64,000 nt of DNA from Lysinibacillus telephonicus (GCF_003966145.1 NZ_RXNR01000011.1:1-64000); one strand, 5' to 3'; positions 44,363-53,649 are shown, counted from the stretch's first letter. Numbers and translations: made by a program. The notes: a model not told the origin generated them from the letters alone.

Positions 44363-45711
44363 ACATAGTAGAGTTAACCATTAGGTTGGCAGCATTTTTC
44401 TTGTTAATTGCTGCTACGGCATTTTTCGTTGCAACTGAGTTTGCAATTGTAAAGGTAAGAACAACACGAATTGATCAGCTAGTTGCTGAAGGCAATAAAA
44501 AGGCAATGAAAGCAAAAAAAGTTATCTCAAATTTAGATGAGTACTTATCTGCTTGTCAGCTAGGGATTACAATTACTGCCCTTGGTTTAGGTTGGTTAGG
44601 TGAACCTACCTTCGATTTAATTTTACATCCTTTATTTGAGATGTTTCATTTAGATCCTAGATTATCCGGGGTACTTTCAATAGTTGTTGCTTTCGTAATT
44701 GTAACTTACTTACACGTTGTCGTAGGGGAATTAACACCTAAAACGTTTGCCATCGAAAAATCAGAAGAACTTACTTTAAATCTTTCAGGACCATTATTGT
44801 TGTTCCATAATATTATGTATCCTTTTATTAGAGCATTAAATGGATCAGCACGTGCTTTATCCGGTCTATTCGGATATAAAATGGCTTCTGAATCTGAAGT
44901 AGCTCACTCTGAAGAAGAACTTCGCATGATTTTAGCAGATAGCTATAAAGGTGGAGAAATTAACCACTCTGAATACGAATACGTAAATAGTATTTTCGAA
45001 TTCTCTGATCGTACTGCGAAGGAAATTATGGTACCTCGAACTGAAATTGTTAGCATCGAAAAAGATTTAACAGTTAAAGAAGTATTTGATGTAATGGGTG
45101 TAGAACAGTATACTCGATATCCAATAACAGATGGCGACAAAGACCATGTTATTGGGCTAGTGAATTTAAAACATTTATTAACTGCGTTTATAAAAAATCC
45201 AGCAAATGGTGATAAACCAGTTATTGATTATATGCAGCCAATTATTCGTGTTTTCGAAACCGTTCCAATCAGTGATTTATTACTTAAAATCCAACAGGAA
45301 CGCATCCATATGGCAATTTTAATGGATGAATATGGTGGTACATCAGGACTAGTCACAATCGAAGATATCATTGAAGAGATTGTTGGTGATATTCAAGACG
45401 AATTCGATGAGGATGAGATCCCTGAAGTTCAAGAAATTAGTAGTGGCCACTATATTTTAGACGCAAAAATGTTGCTTGAAGAAGTTAACGATATGTTAGG
45501 AACTAATATTGAAGATGATGATATCGATACAATCGGTGGATGGTTCTTAACTCAACGCTTTGATGCAGTTGAAGGAGATAGCTTCGATTTTGAAGGATAT
45601 GAATTTAAAATTAAAGAATTAGATGGTCATCATATTCTTTACATTGAAGTAACAAAATTACCAGAATTAGAAAATCAATCAGAAGAAGACCAAGAAATAA
45701 AAGAAGACTAA
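44347..45711 (+). CDS. CNNM/CorC-family metal transporter (MpfA/YhdP-like)
   Basis: A 454-residue protein. The DUF21/CNNM membrane domain spans about 1-190 (ATAFFVATEFAIVKVRTTRID, LGITITALGLGWLGEP, HVVVGELTPKTFAIEK), a CBS pair about 205-335 (VPRTEIVSIE, MAILMDEYGGTSGLVT) and a CorC/HlyC domain about 350-440. B. subtilis homologue MpfA exports magnesium; an efflux role is inferred. ATG 44347 matches the family N-terminus. The best Shine-Dalgarno is 41 nt upstream with a hairpin between, which is unusual. Confidence 0.9.
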   Translation: MYLDVDIVELTIRLAAFFLLIAATAFFVATEFAIVKVRTTRIDQLVAEGNKKAMKAKKVISNLDEYLSACQLGITITALGLGWLGEPTFDLILHPLFEMFHLDPRLSGVLSIVVAFVIVTYLHVVVGELTPKTFAIEKSEELTLNLSGPLLLFHNIMYPFIRALNGSARALSGLFGYKMASESEVAHSEEELRMILADSYKGGEINHSEYEYVNSIFEFSDRTAKEIMVPRTEIVSIEKDLTVKEVFDVMGVEQYTRYPITDGDKDHVIGLVNLKHLLTAFIKNPANGDKPVIDYMQPIIRVFETVPISDLLLKIQQERIHMAILMDEYGGTSGLVTIEDIIEEIVGDIQDEFDEDEIPEVQEISSGHYILDAKMLLEEVNDMLGTNIEDDDIDTIGGWFLTQRFDAVEGDSFDFEGYEFKIKELDGHHILYIEVTKLPELENQSEEDQEIKED

Positions 45712-45718
45712 ACATAAA

Positions 45719-45755
45719 CTAACGACTTTCCAGCACTTGGAAAGTCGTTTTATCA
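45719..45755 (+). terminator. Terminator of the CNNM gene
   Basis: AACGACTTTCCA pairs exactly with TGGAAAGTCGTT around a short loop (45721-45750), followed by TTATC. Confidence 0.8.
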
Positions 45756-45785
45756 TGTTCTAAAGTTTTGTAGGGAGGAAACATT

Positions 45786-46685
45786 GTGGAGCTATATACA
45801 AATTTACGGGCAGGGGAAAAAGGCGCATGGCTATCAATTGGTACATATCTCTTGCTTAGCTCTATTAAACTCATTATCGCCCATTTTGGGGCATCCGAAG
45901 CATTAAAAGCAGACGGTCTTAACAACACAACAGATATTATTGCATCGGTTGCTGTCTTAATTGGATTAAGAATTTCACAAAGACCTCCAGATTTAAACCA
46001 TCAATATGGTCATCTTCGTGCAGAAACAATAGCGGCTTTAATTGCCTCATTTATTATGATGATTGTTGGATTGCAGGTGCTTGCCAGCTCTGTAATGAAT
46101 TTGTGGAATCCTGCCCAAGAAACTCCAGCCCCATTAACTGCCTACGTCGCATTAGGCAGTGCAGCTGTCATGTATTGTGTTTATCGATACAATTTATCAT
46201 TAGCTAAGAAAATTAATAGCTCGGCAGTAAAAGCAGCAGCATATGACAATCGTTCTGATGCACTTGTTAGTATCGGTACGGCAATTGGGATATTTGGAGC
46301 CATTATTGGTTTTCCAATACTTGATACAATCACTGCAATCATTGTTGCCATTATTATCATTAAAACTGCCATTGAAATTTTTTGGGAATCAGTTCAAACA
46401 TTGACGGACGGATTTGATATAGAAGAGGCAGAAACATTATCAGTCCTTATACAAAATGTAGACGGAGTAATTCATTTATTGGATCTTAAAGGACGAACTC
46501 ATGGCAATATGACTTTTGTTGATGTTACTGTAACAGTTAATCCACACTTGAATGTTTGGGAAAGCCATAGAATAACAGAAAAAATTGAGTCAACTGTCAA
46601 ACGATTTAATCCATTTAGTACAGTACTTGTCCATATTGAACCACATGAGATTCGAACTGCTACTGAAGAGGATTATCATTTCTAA
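45786..46685 (+). CDS. mneS: Mn-type cation diffusion facilitator (MneS/YeaB-like)
   Basis: A 299-residue proton-coupled divalent-cation exporter. Six membrane helices carry the metal-site motifs ADGLNNTTD and YDNRSDALVS; RPPDLNHQYGHLRAET matches the manganese branch. The C-terminal cytoplasmic domain (about 210-290) has HGNMTFVDVTVTVNP and the histidines of a metal-binding dimer domain. Sequence resembles B. subtilis MneS, a manganese exporter; manganese specificity is inferred. GTG start at 45786 follows GGGAGG. With the CNNM gene upstream this forms a metal-efflux pair. Confidence 0.85.
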   Translation: MELYTNLRAGEKGAWLSIGTYLLLSSIKLIIAHFGASEALKADGLNNTTDIIASVAVLIGLRISQRPPDLNHQYGHLRAETIAALIASFIMMIVGLQVLASSVMNLWNPAQETPAPLTAYVALGSAAVMYCVYRYNLSLAKKINSSAVKAAAYDNRSDALVSIGTAIGIFGAIIGFPILDTITAIIVAIIIIKTAIEIFWESVQTLTDGFDIEEAETLSVLIQNVDGVIHLLDLKGRTHGNMTFVDVTVTVNPHLNVWESHRITEKIESTVKRFNPFSTVLVHIEPHEIRTATEEDYHF

Positions 46686-46714
46686 ATAAAAAAATCGCAG
46701 TCTAATTAATAAAT

Positions 46715-46753
46715 AAACCTACCGAGTATTCGTGCTACTAGGTAGGTTTTTTA
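46715..46753 (+). terminator. Terminator of mneS
   Basis: AAACCTACC pairs with GGTAGGTTT, followed by TTTAC; AGTA/TACT-like inner pairing. Confidence 0.75.
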
Positions 46754-46808
46754 CTGTGTTTTATAACGATTTTCATAATAGGATAGTGAACACTTTTCCA
46801 CTACACAC

Positions 46809-47462
46809 TCATATCGATTGTTCACTGCCCTCCGTCAACCCATGCTTAACAGCGTAAAGAGCTGCTTGTGTACGATCCTGTACTTCTAATTTTGTAAAGA
46901 TATTGGATATATGTGTTTTAACTGTTTTTTCAGTAACAAATAACGATGAGGCAATTTCCCGATTGCTTTTCCCTTTCGTAAGCTCAGCCAAAACATCACG
47001 TTCTCTTGGGGTAAGAGCATTTTTCACATGCGGCAAGTTTTCCTCTTCACGAAGTGTTTCTTCCAATTGAGAAGTTGCAGCGGGATGGATAATATTTTCA
47101 CCGTTTATTATTTGGCGTATCGAGTTAACTAAATCATCTGGCTCAATATCCTTTAATTGATAGCCCGCCGCCCCTGCTTCAATAGCAGGCAGAACATGAT
47201 CCTTATCAGAAAAACTAGTAAGCATAAGAATCGCTATATTCGGCCATTTTGATTTTATTTTTTTTGTTGCTTGAATTCCATCCATCTCAGGCATAACTAG
47301 GTCCATTAAAACGATATCAGGCTGCAATGCTTCCACAAGTTCTACAGCTTCTTGTCCATTTTTTGCTTCCCCAACAACTTCAATATCCTTTTGAGTTTTT
47401 AAAAAGAACAATAAACCTCTACGGACGACATGGTGATCATCTGCAATTAAAACTCGAATCAT
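46809..47462 (-). CDS. yhcZ: NarL-family response regulator YhcZ
   Basis: The 217-residue regulator has a receiver domain (VLIADDHHVVRRGL, Asp in VLMDLVMPEMDGI, lysine in YQLKDIEPDD) and a LuxR-type helix-turn-helix (LTPRERDVLAELTKGKSNRE, then VTEKTVKTHISNIFTKL). It closely parallels B. subtilis YhcZ and lies 13 nt after the yhcY-like kinase gene. Target genes are unknown. Confidence 0.85.
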   Translation of the reverse strand: MIRVLIADDHHVVRRGLLFFLKTQKDIEVVGEAKNGQEAVELVEALQPDIVLMDLVMPEMDGIQATKKIKSKWPNIAILMLTSFSDKDHVLPAIEAGAAGYQLKDIEPDDLVNSIRQIINGENIIHPAATSQLEETLREEENLPHVKNALTPRERDVLAELTKGKSNREIASSLFVTEKTVKTHISNIFTKLEVQDRTQAALYAVKHGLTEGSEQSI

Positions 47463-47475
47463 TTTTCTTCCCCCC

Positions 47476-48591
47476 TTAATATGGTAGACGGACTAAAAGC
47501 TCCGTACCTTTGCCGATTTCAGTAACCCAATCTGCAGTTCCGCCAACTGCAATTGCCCGATCCCGAATCGATTGCAGGCCGATTGATGGGATACTTAACT
47601 CTGGGTCAATAACAAATCCTCTTCCCTCATCCTTAATAACAAGCAAAATATCAGTGGCTGTAACAGTTATATAAATAATTGCTTCTTGAACACCTGAATG
47701 TTTTCTAACATTGTTTAATGCTTCTTGTGTAATTCGGAATAATGTTTCTTCTATACGAGATGGGAATTGTATAACCCCGGAAACATTTACAGTTAGTTTT
47801 ATATTTAACATCTCTGCATACGCTTTTATTGCTTCGATTAAACCACTCTCAAGCCCTTTTGGCCGCAATTGCCAAATTAGTGCCCGCATCTCAGTCAGCG
47901 CAGACTGTGTTAGCTGTTGAATTTCCTTAAAGGTTTCTTTAATTTCCTGTTGCTCGCTCATTTCAATACCTGCACGAGCAGTCAGCGTTACTGAAAATAA
48001 AAGTTGATTTACTGAATCATGTAAATCTCTGGCAAGTCGATTCCGTTCTTGTACTAAAGCAATTTCCTGTTCTTGTTTTGTTAAATAAATTCGTTTAATT
48101 GCAGAACCTAATTGAAATGCAACTGACTCAAGCAATTCAAGCTCCTCATCAGAAAAGCTAATCGTGTTTGGAGTAGCAACATTTAAAATGCCGAATCGTT
48201 CATCTCCTGATTGCAGCGGGACTGTTGCATGGTGGGTAATGCCCGCATGATCCCCGATATCCGCTTCAATAGCAGCTTCAATTCGTTGACATTCAATAAT
48301 GTTAGACGCCTTTCTTAACTCATTATTTCGATATCTAGAAACACACCAGCAGCCGCCTTTGCTTAAATGCTGGCAATGATTAAAGGCAAGGGCGTCGGGC
48401 AAATTTTCATGAGCAACCAACTCCGACTTTCCCTTTTCATTAATGAAAAAAATCCAACCCGTCTCAAATTTCGTACCATTTAAAAACTTACTTAACGCTC
48501 CATTCAACATAGGAATCATTTCGGTTTCTTCATTCAATAGCTCGGCGATTTCTTTTAAAATTGTAATATTGGAATGATCGTTTACAGACAT
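47476..48591 (-). CDS. yhcY: GAF-domain sensor histidine kinase YhcY
   Basis: A 371-residue soluble kinase with a GAF domain (about 20-170) holding a cysteine-rich stretch (HCQHLSKGGCWCVS), a HisKA_3 dimerisation domain with phosphoacceptor in RNRLARDLHDSVNQLLFS, and an ATPase domain (ITQEALNNVRKHS, DEGRGF, GLQSIRDRA). There is no membrane segment. The GAF cysteines could bind a cofactor or sense redox state, which would suit the neighbouring disulfide genes; this is inference. Homologue: B. subtilis YhcY. Confidence 0.82.
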   Translation of the reverse strand: MSVNDHSNITILKEIAELLNEETEMIPMLNGALSKFLNGTKFETGWIFFINEKGKSELVAHENLPDALAFNHCQHLSKGGCWCVSRYRNNELRKASNIIECQRIEAAIEADIGDHAGITHHATVPLQSGDERFGILNVATPNTISFSDEELELLESVAFQLGSAIKRIYLTKQEQEIALVQERNRLARDLHDSVNQLLFSVTLTARAGIEMSEQQEIKETFKEIQQLTQSALTEMRALIWQLRPKGLESGLIEAIKAYAEMLNIKLTVNVSGVIQFPSRIEETLFRITQEALNNVRKHSGVQEAIIYITVTATDILLVIKDEGRGFVIDPELSIPSIGLQSIRDRAIAVGGTADWVTEIGKGTELLVRLPY

Positions 48592-48830
48592 GTCCGATTC
48601 ACCTCTAATTTATTCTTTTTTATCATATCATTGAACCTAATATATCTGCATTTCTTCTCTACTCATACTTTTGGATGAAATTTGTTTCGTTTACATTCTA
48701 AAATTTAGGCAAAGTTAAAAGGATTTTCAGTGTATAATAGTTAGTGAGAACTGAATTCAATTTAATTTACTTCTATTTATGAACACTCTATAATCAAAAC
48801 AGCGATAGAATCTAATATAGGAGATGCGTA

Positions 48831-49256
48831 ATGAATAAAAAACTAGAAAATAGTTTACTATTTATATGGCTTGTATCATTAGTAGCGACACTGGGGTCCC
48901 TTTACTTTTCCGAGGTGCGCGGCTATGAACCATGTGAATTATGCTGGTATCAGCGTATTTTAATGTACCCAATTGTCATTATGACAACGATAGCCTACAT
49001 ACAAAAAAATGCTCGTATTGCGATTACAACTGCAGTTTTCTCATGTATTGGCGGTGCTATTTCTATTTACCATTACGGAATTCAAAAGCTGGATTTTTTA
49101 GCGGATTCAGCCCCGGCTTGTGGACGAGTTCCATGTACAGGACAATATATTAATGTTTTAGGATTTATTACGATTCCATTTTTAGCTGGAGTAGCATTTA
49201 TTTTAATCGCCATTACAAGCTTTTATATGATTAAACAATTAAAGGGGGATAAATAA
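48831..49256 (+). CDS. DsbB-like disulfide oxidoreductase (BdbC type)
   Basis: A 141-residue four-helix quinone-linked protein that reoxidises a DsbA-like thiol oxidase. The first catalytic pair is in CELCWYQRILMYP and the second in APACGRVPCTGQYI. It ends one base before the start of an anchored thioredoxin, so the two likely form a redox pair. A second DsbB-like gene lies at 51280-51684. ATG 48831 follows GGAG by 7 nt. Confidence 0.88.
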   Translation: MNKKLENSLLFIWLVSLVATLGSLYFSEVRGYEPCELCWYQRILMYPIVIMTTIAYIQKNARIAITTAVFSCIGGAISIYHYGIQKLDFLADSAPACGRVPCTGQYINVLGFITIPFLAGVAFILIAITSFYMIKQLKGDK

Positions 49257-49727
49257 TTGAAGAAATTAGGAATTATTGGTGCAGTTGTTGTAGTATTATT
49301 TATCGTAATCATTTTACTTACAAACTTAGCGAATCAAAATAAATTAAAAGATAATCCATATGGAACAGATAATTTAAGACAATCAACAATTGATTTGCTT
49401 GATAATGAAAATTATCAAAATATTATACTGCCTGAAGCATTAGAAGAAAAAATTGCTTCTGGAGAGCCTGTTGTTGCTTATATGTTTAGCCCTGAATGTC
49501 CACACTGTATGAAAATGACGCCAGCATTAATGCCTATTGCAGATGAAGTAGGTGTACACATCGACCAATTAAACATTCTGGAGTATGACCAAGGCTGGGA
49601 TGAATACAACGTGGAATATACACCAACTTTAATTTATTTTAAAGATGGCAAAGAAGTAAGTCGCATTGTTGGTGATTACTCAGACAAAGAACAAGTTATT
49701 TATGATTTTTTAGAACAAGTAAAATAA
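49257..49727 (+). CDS. Membrane-anchored thioredoxin-like protein
   Basis: A 156-residue protein: one N-terminal membrane helix (about 3-25), then a thioredoxin fold outside the membrane with active site CPHC in FSPECPHCMKM and the cis-proline in YTPTLIYF. It probably forms or shuffles disulfides together with the DsbB-like protein encoded directly upstream. The TTG start touches the previous stop and has AAGGGGG about 8 nt upstream. Confidence 0.85.
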   Translation: MKKLGIIGAVVVVLFIVIILLTNLANQNKLKDNPYGTDNLRQSTIDLLDNENYQNIILPEALEEKIASGEPVVAYMFSPECPHCMKMTPALMPIADEVGVHIDQLNILEYDQGWDEYNVEYTPTLIYFKDGKEVSRIVGDYSDKEQVIYDFLEQVK

Positions 49728-49736
49728 GGATAAACT

Positions 49737-49776
49737 GAAGGACAAGGTCGAAAATCGGCTTTGTCTTCTTTTTTAC
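49737..49776 (+). terminator. Terminator of the disulfide oxidoreductase pair
   Basis: GAAGGACAAG pairs (one mismatch) with CTTTGTCTTC, inner CGA/TCG, followed by TTTTTT. Confidence 0.75.
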
Positions 49777-49796
49777 GATATTATTGGAGGTACTAG

Positions 49797-50645
49797 ATGT
49801 TTCAATATGAAATAACACAAGATGGATTAACAATAGAAGAATTGCTGCGATCAAAGTGGCGTTTGGGGAAAAAGATTGTCCATGAATTGCGAATGGCTAA
49901 AGCGGTTACTTTTAAAGATGGTGCACCAGTACAATGGAAGGATAATCTTGAAGCTGGAACAATTCTTCAATTTACATTTGATATACCAAAGTCAAACTAC
50001 GTACCATCAGATTCTTTTGACATAGCTATTCAATATGAAGATGACCATTGTTTAATCGTGTCAAAGCCAAAAGGGATGGCAACTCATCCAAATGACCCAC
50101 AAGACAAAGATACATGCATGAATCAGGTTATTGCACATATTCAAAAAAACGGTGGACAGTATGCAGAGCATGTTCACCGTTTAGACCGCGGAACAAAAGG
50201 ATTATTATTAGTTGCAAAACATCCAATTGCAAAATCAATTTTTGACCGGATGATTGAAGAAAAATCTATAATTCGGACTTACGAAGCGGAAGTGCAAGGC
50301 AATATACGACAAGAAAGTGGTACGATTAATGCACCAATCGGAAAGGACCGCCACCATGCAACCCGACGTGTCGTTTCAAAGTCTGGCCAGCATGCTGTCA
50401 CCCATTTTGAAGTAGTAAAACGGTTTAAAAATACCTGCCTTGTTCATTTAGTTCTTGAAACTGGCCGTACACATCAAATTCGTGTTCATATGGCTCATAT
50501 CGGACACCCAATTGTAGGGGACACAATGTATAATGCTAGAAAAACAGCATCAGGAGACTATGAGCTGCATGCCATTCAGCTTGAATTTGAACATCCATTT
50601 TTAAACAAAACAATTACCATAAAGGATAATGACCACACTATATGA
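49797..50645 (+). CDS. yhcT: RluA-family pseudouridine synthase YhcT
   Basis: A 282-residue RNA pseudouridine synthase with the catalytic Asp in HRLDRGTKGLLLVAK, the YEAEVQG segment and the RTHQIRVHMAHIGHPIVGD motif. An N-terminal S4-like region precedes it. The family modifies ribosomal RNA or tRNA; its target here is unknown. The yhcT-yhcYZ proximity also holds in B. subtilis. ATG 49797 has TGGAGG upstream. Confidence 0.87.
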   Translation: MFQYEITQDGLTIEELLRSKWRLGKKIVHELRMAKAVTFKDGAPVQWKDNLEAGTILQFTFDIPKSNYVPSDSFDIAIQYEDDHCLIVSKPKGMATHPNDPQDKDTCMNQVIAHIQKNGGQYAEHVHRLDRGTKGLLLVAKHPIAKSIFDRMIEEKSIIRTYEAEVQGNIRQESGTINAPIGKDRHHATRRVVSKSGQHAVTHFEVVKRFKNTCLVHLVLETGRTHQIRVHMAHIGHPIVGDTMYNARKTASGDYELHAIQLEFEHPFLNKTITIKDNDHTI

Positions 50646-50673
50646 GATATGGCCGTTCAAACATTAATTAAAA

Positions 50674-50704
50674 AAGGGGGTGTCATCCTGAGACACCCCC
50701 TTAC
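50674..50704. terminator. Bidirectional terminator yhcT / resA
   Basis: AAGGGGGTGTC and GACACCCCCTT form a perfect 11-bp stem around 7 nt, between convergent genes. Confidence 0.85.
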
Positions 50705-50707
50705 TAT

Positions 50708-51250
50708 TTACAGTTCATCTGGCATTATTTGCTCCATGTATTGCTTTATGATCGTTTCATTCATTTCACCAGTAATTATTTTTTCTATTTTACCTTCTGG
50801 ACTCACTAAAAATGTTGTCGGCAATGGATTAATATTATATGCTTCCATAACACTTTTATTTTTATCAATTACTACTGGAAAAGTTAAACCTTTACTATCG
50901 ATATAATTTTGAACAGCAAAATCGGACTCAGCTATATTGACAGCTAACACTTGTACACCTTTCTCTTTATACTCATGATATTGCCTGTCAATAATAGGAA
51001 ATTCCCGTTTACATGGCTCACACCAAGTTCCCCAAAAATTTAAAAATATGCCTTGCCCTTTATATTCAGACAAACGATGTTTTTCGCCGTTCAAATCTAT
51101 TAATTCAAAATCTGGCGCTTCATCTCCAATTTGTAAAACTTCAACTTTTTCTTTTGTTAAACTAGAGTAGATAGTAAAAATAATAGCCCCAAATAAAACG
51201 ATTAGTATTAAGAATCGAACGACCGTCCTTGTTTTCTTTTTATTGTTCAT
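50708..51250 (-). CDS. resA: Thiol-disulfide oxidoreductase ResA
   Basis: ResA reduces the haem-binding cysteines of apocytochrome c outside the membrane. The 180-residue protein has an N-terminal anchor (about 9-28) and a thioredoxin fold with FLNFWGTWCEPCKREFP, the glutamate-containing insert typical of ResA, and the cis-proline in PLPTTFLV. Sequence matches B. subtilis ResA closely. Here it stands downstream of bdbD-bdbC instead of in a resABCDE operon; no resB or resC lies in the window. Confidence 0.88.
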   Translation of the reverse strand: MNNKKKTRTVVRFLILIVLFGAIIFTIYSSLTKEKVEVLQIGDEAPDFELIDLNGEKHRLSEYKGQGIFLNFWGTWCEPCKREFPIIDRQYHEYKEKGVQVLAVNIAESDFAVQNYIDSKGLTFPVVIDKNKSVMEAYNINPLPTTFLVSPEGKIEKIITGEMNETIIKQYMEQIMPDEL

Positions 51251-51279
51251 ATTTCACCAGGCCTTATTTCCATAATTTT

Positions 51280-51684
51280 TTATTTACGCTTCCACAATAT
51301 GACCATAGCAATTGTAATCATAGTAAAAGCAACTAGTGATAAAAATGGAATCGTCACAAATCCAAACCAGTTAATATACTGGCCCGAACATGGTACGCCG
51401 TTTGTACAGGCACTAAATTCATTCATTGAAGGGATTTTTTGCAGTGCATAATGATATGCAGCCATTAACACGCCAATAGAAGAAATCGGTAAAATATATT
51501 TATATATTTCCTTATCATTTCGATAGAACGCAATTCCTAAAAATATGACGAGTGGATACATTAAAATTCGTTGGTACCAACAAAGTGTACAAGGTACAAA
51601 TCCCATGCGTTCACTAAAAAATAAACTGCCACTTATAGCAATAATCGATGTAATCCACGCAAGTAAAATTGATTTATTGACCAT
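51280..51684 (-). CDS. bdbC: Disulfide oxidoreductase BdbC
   Basis: A 134-residue DsbB-like protein with four membrane helices and catalytic pairs in CTLCWYQRILMYP and FSACTNGVPCSGQYI. ATG 51684 lies 6 nt after GAGG and overlaps the end of bdbD by 11 nt. It would reoxidise BdbD using quinone. It is a clear paralogue of the gene at 48831-49256, including the whole WYQRILMYP region. Confidence 0.9.
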   Translation of the reverse strand: MVNKSILLAWITSIIAISGSLFFSERMGFVPCTLCWYQRILMYPLVIFLGIAFYRNDKEIYKYILPISSIGVLMAAYHYALQKIPSMNEFSACTNGVPCSGQYINWFGFVTIPFLSLVAFTMITIAMVILWKRK

Positions 51685-52315
51685 TAGCAGCCTCATCTAC
51701 CATCTTGGCGAAATCATCCATTGTCATTCCTTCAAACTTTTTTCCACCGATAAAGATTGATGGAGTTGAATTAACGCCTAAACTATTGGCCATATCCATA
51801 TCTTTCTCAAGGCCATCTTTTCCTTTATTTTCACCGAATGCTTGCATCACCTGCTCAGTTTCTTCAGCAGTTGCTACTTCAGCTAAAACAGCTTCGAGAA
51901 ATTCTTCGCTCATAAAGTTTTCTTTTCCATCAACAGTTGTTTGATTTGCAAATAAGTGTTCATGGAAGTCCCAAAATTTTTCATTTCCCAATTCTTGATA
52001 AACTGTTTCTGCAAATGTTGCCGCTGTTGTTGAATCAGTTGAAATAAATGCATAATTCATAAAATAAAACTTGGCTTTCCCTGTATCTATAAATTGTTCA
52101 TGGATAAGAGGCAAAAGAGTATTATTGAATTCTGCACAATGCGGGCATTTATAATCCCCAAACTCTACGATTTCTACAGGTGCAGATTCTTCCCCAACAA
52201 ATGGTTGATTTTCATATGAAAGCTCTGCTGACTTTTCACTAACATCTGTTAACACTATGATTCCGATTAAACAGACAGCTATGATACCGATAATCCAAAA
52301 AATTTTCTTTGACAT
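51674..52315 (-). CDS. bdbD: Thiol-disulfide oxidoreductase BdbD
   Basis: A 213-residue DsbA-type oxidase with an N-terminal membrane anchor (about 4-24), active site CPHC in FGDYKCPHCAEF, a helical insertion and the cis-proline in VNSTPSIFIGG. It introduces disulfides into exported proteins and is re-oxidised by BdbC encoded next. A BlaI-type operator lies 19-33 nt upstream of its ATG, just before GAGGAG. Confidence 0.9.
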   Translation of the reverse strand: MSKKIFWIIGIIAVCLIGIIVLTDVSEKSAELSYENQPFVGEESAPVEIVEFGDYKCPHCAEFNNTLLPLIHEQFIDTGKAKFYFMNYAFISTDSTTAATFAETVYQELGNEKFWDFHEHLFANQTTVDGKENFMSEEFLEAVLAEVATAEETEQVMQAFGENKGKDGLEKDMDMANSLGVNSTPSIFIGGKKFEGMTMDDFAKMVDEAANGQ

Positions 52316-52333
52316 AATATTTCGCTCCTCAAA

Positions 52334-52348
52334 ACTACATTATGTAGT
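52334..52348. promoter_or_regulatory. BlaI/MecI-type operator upstream of bdbD
   Basis: ACTACATTATGTAGT is a perfect 15-nt dyad with the TACA/TGTA half-sites of BlaI, MecI and CopY operators. It lies directly upstream of the bdbD ribosome site. Confidence 0.7.
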
Positions 52349-52370
52349 GTAATTAGGTAAAAAATTTACG

Positions 52371-53219
52371 CTAAATTAAAGCGTAAATAAAAATAATGCA
52401 AATTAAGCTAAATACAATAAGTGACCACATCGCCATAACCAAAGGTATCTTAATTTGATTACTTTGTAATGGGTTTAACAAATATTCAATTCTATAATTT
52501 ACAGAAGACTCAGCAAAGGAGGCATATGCAAAAGACTTTGAATCTAGTTTTCCTACTTTCAGCATTTTTAATAATGCACTTCCAATATGAATTGCTGATT
52601 GTTGTTTTTCAATTGCATTTTCATCCGCCATAATTTCTTGAATAATGCGGTAATTTTCATTAAACCATTTTAAAATAGGAATGTAAGGTAATATTGCTGC
52701 ACTAATTGAAAGTAAAAATAATTTTAAAGGATCATGGCTCTTCTTATGATACATCTCATGAAAAATAACCGCCTCTAATTCCTCTTCACTAAGCACTGCA
52801 ACTAATGCTGTTGACAGAACAATTTTAGGGGAAATAAATCCTATTGTAATAGCTACTGGAACAGGATAAGAAATGACAATAAAGTCCTCTTTTCCAGTTC
52901 CGTAACGATAATTATATTCTTCTGATAGTTTTTTATTTTCATATTGATGTAATTTTGCCTTTAAACGAATCGTATGGATTATTTGGGTGCCAATTTTCCA
53001 TAAGGAAAAAAGAACAGTGGACAAAACTAATATATCAACAGCATATTGAAGTGAAGTTAAACCTATCATTTTTAATGTATTTTGACATACTTCAATAATA
53101 TTAAAATTTAAATTTGTCCCAGATAATAGAGCAATTAAATAGGCAATCATTTGAATTAAAATCGTTCCAGATATGACAATAGACAAGAAGAACATTTTTG
53201 TTGATTGATATTTATTCAT
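52371..53219 (-). CDS. BlaR1/MecR1-like M56 peptidase
   Basis: A 282-residue membrane metalloprotease with helices near 9-30, 55-75, 165-190 and 258-280. The HExxH zinc motif is in VIFHEMYHKKSHDP. It lacks the C-terminal penicillin-binding sensor domain of BlaR1, so the signal is probably not a beta-lactam bound directly. Its start overlaps the end of the blaI-like gene by eight bases. In such pairs the protease leads to cleavage of the repressor. Confidence 0.85.
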   Translation of the reverse strand: MNKYQSTKMFFLSIVISGTILIQMIAYLIALLSGTNLNFNIIEVCQNTLKMIGLTSLQYAVDILVLSTVLFSLWKIGTQIIHTIRLKAKLHQYENKKLSEEYNYRYGTGKEDFIVISYPVPVAITIGFISPKIVLSTALVAVLSEEELEAVIFHEMYHKKSHDPLKLFLLSISAAILPYIPILKWFNENYRIIQEIMADENAIEKQQSAIHIGSALLKMLKVGKLDSKSFAYASFAESSVNYRIEYLLNPLQSNQIKIPLVMAMWSLIVFSLICIIFIYALI

Positions 53220-53634
53220 TGCGTTTATCCTTTTTCAATTCTTTAATCTTCAATTCAAGCTTTGCTACAAGATCGTCATCAACATCCTCAAGTGCATCCA
53301 ACATATGACTAACGACTACATTTCCAAACTCGTCCATTAACTCATGCGTCATTTCTTTTGATTGTGTATTTAAAAAATCCTGCCTTGATTGAATCGGATT
53401 ATAATATGAGGATCTTCCTACAACTTTCCGATCAAGAATTCCCTTCTCCACTAAACGATTCATTACAGTCATTACAGTATTAAAATTTGTAGATTTTTCT
53501 TTTTCGAGAACTGATTGAACTTCCTTAATCGTCATCTGTTCATTATCCCAAAGGATGTCCATAATTTTTGCCTCTAGAGGTCCGAAAAAGCGGTTTAAAC
53601 CACTTTCCTGCATATTAAACTTTCGAATTTTCAA
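53212..53634 (-). CDS. BlaI/MecI/CopY-family repressor
   Basis: A 140-residue repressor with the family winged helix (LEAKIMDILWDNEQMTIKEV, then NTVMTVMNRLVEKGILDRK) and a C-terminal dimerisation part. B. subtilis-type and staphylococcal homologues bind TACA/TGTA dyads. One imperfect dyad lies 16-30 nt upstream of this gene and a perfect one precedes bdbD, suggesting it represses both itself and the disulfide genes. The start is a TTG with GTGAGG close upstream. Confidence 0.88.
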   Translation of the reverse strand: MKIRKFNMQESGLNRFFGPLEAKIMDILWDNEQMTIKEVQSVLEKEKSTNFNTVMTVMNRLVEKGILDRKVVGRSSYYNPIQSRQDFLNTQSKEMTHELMDEFGNVVVSHMLDALEDVDDDLVAKLELKIKELKKDKRNE

Positions 53635-53649
53635 ATTACCTCACCTCAC

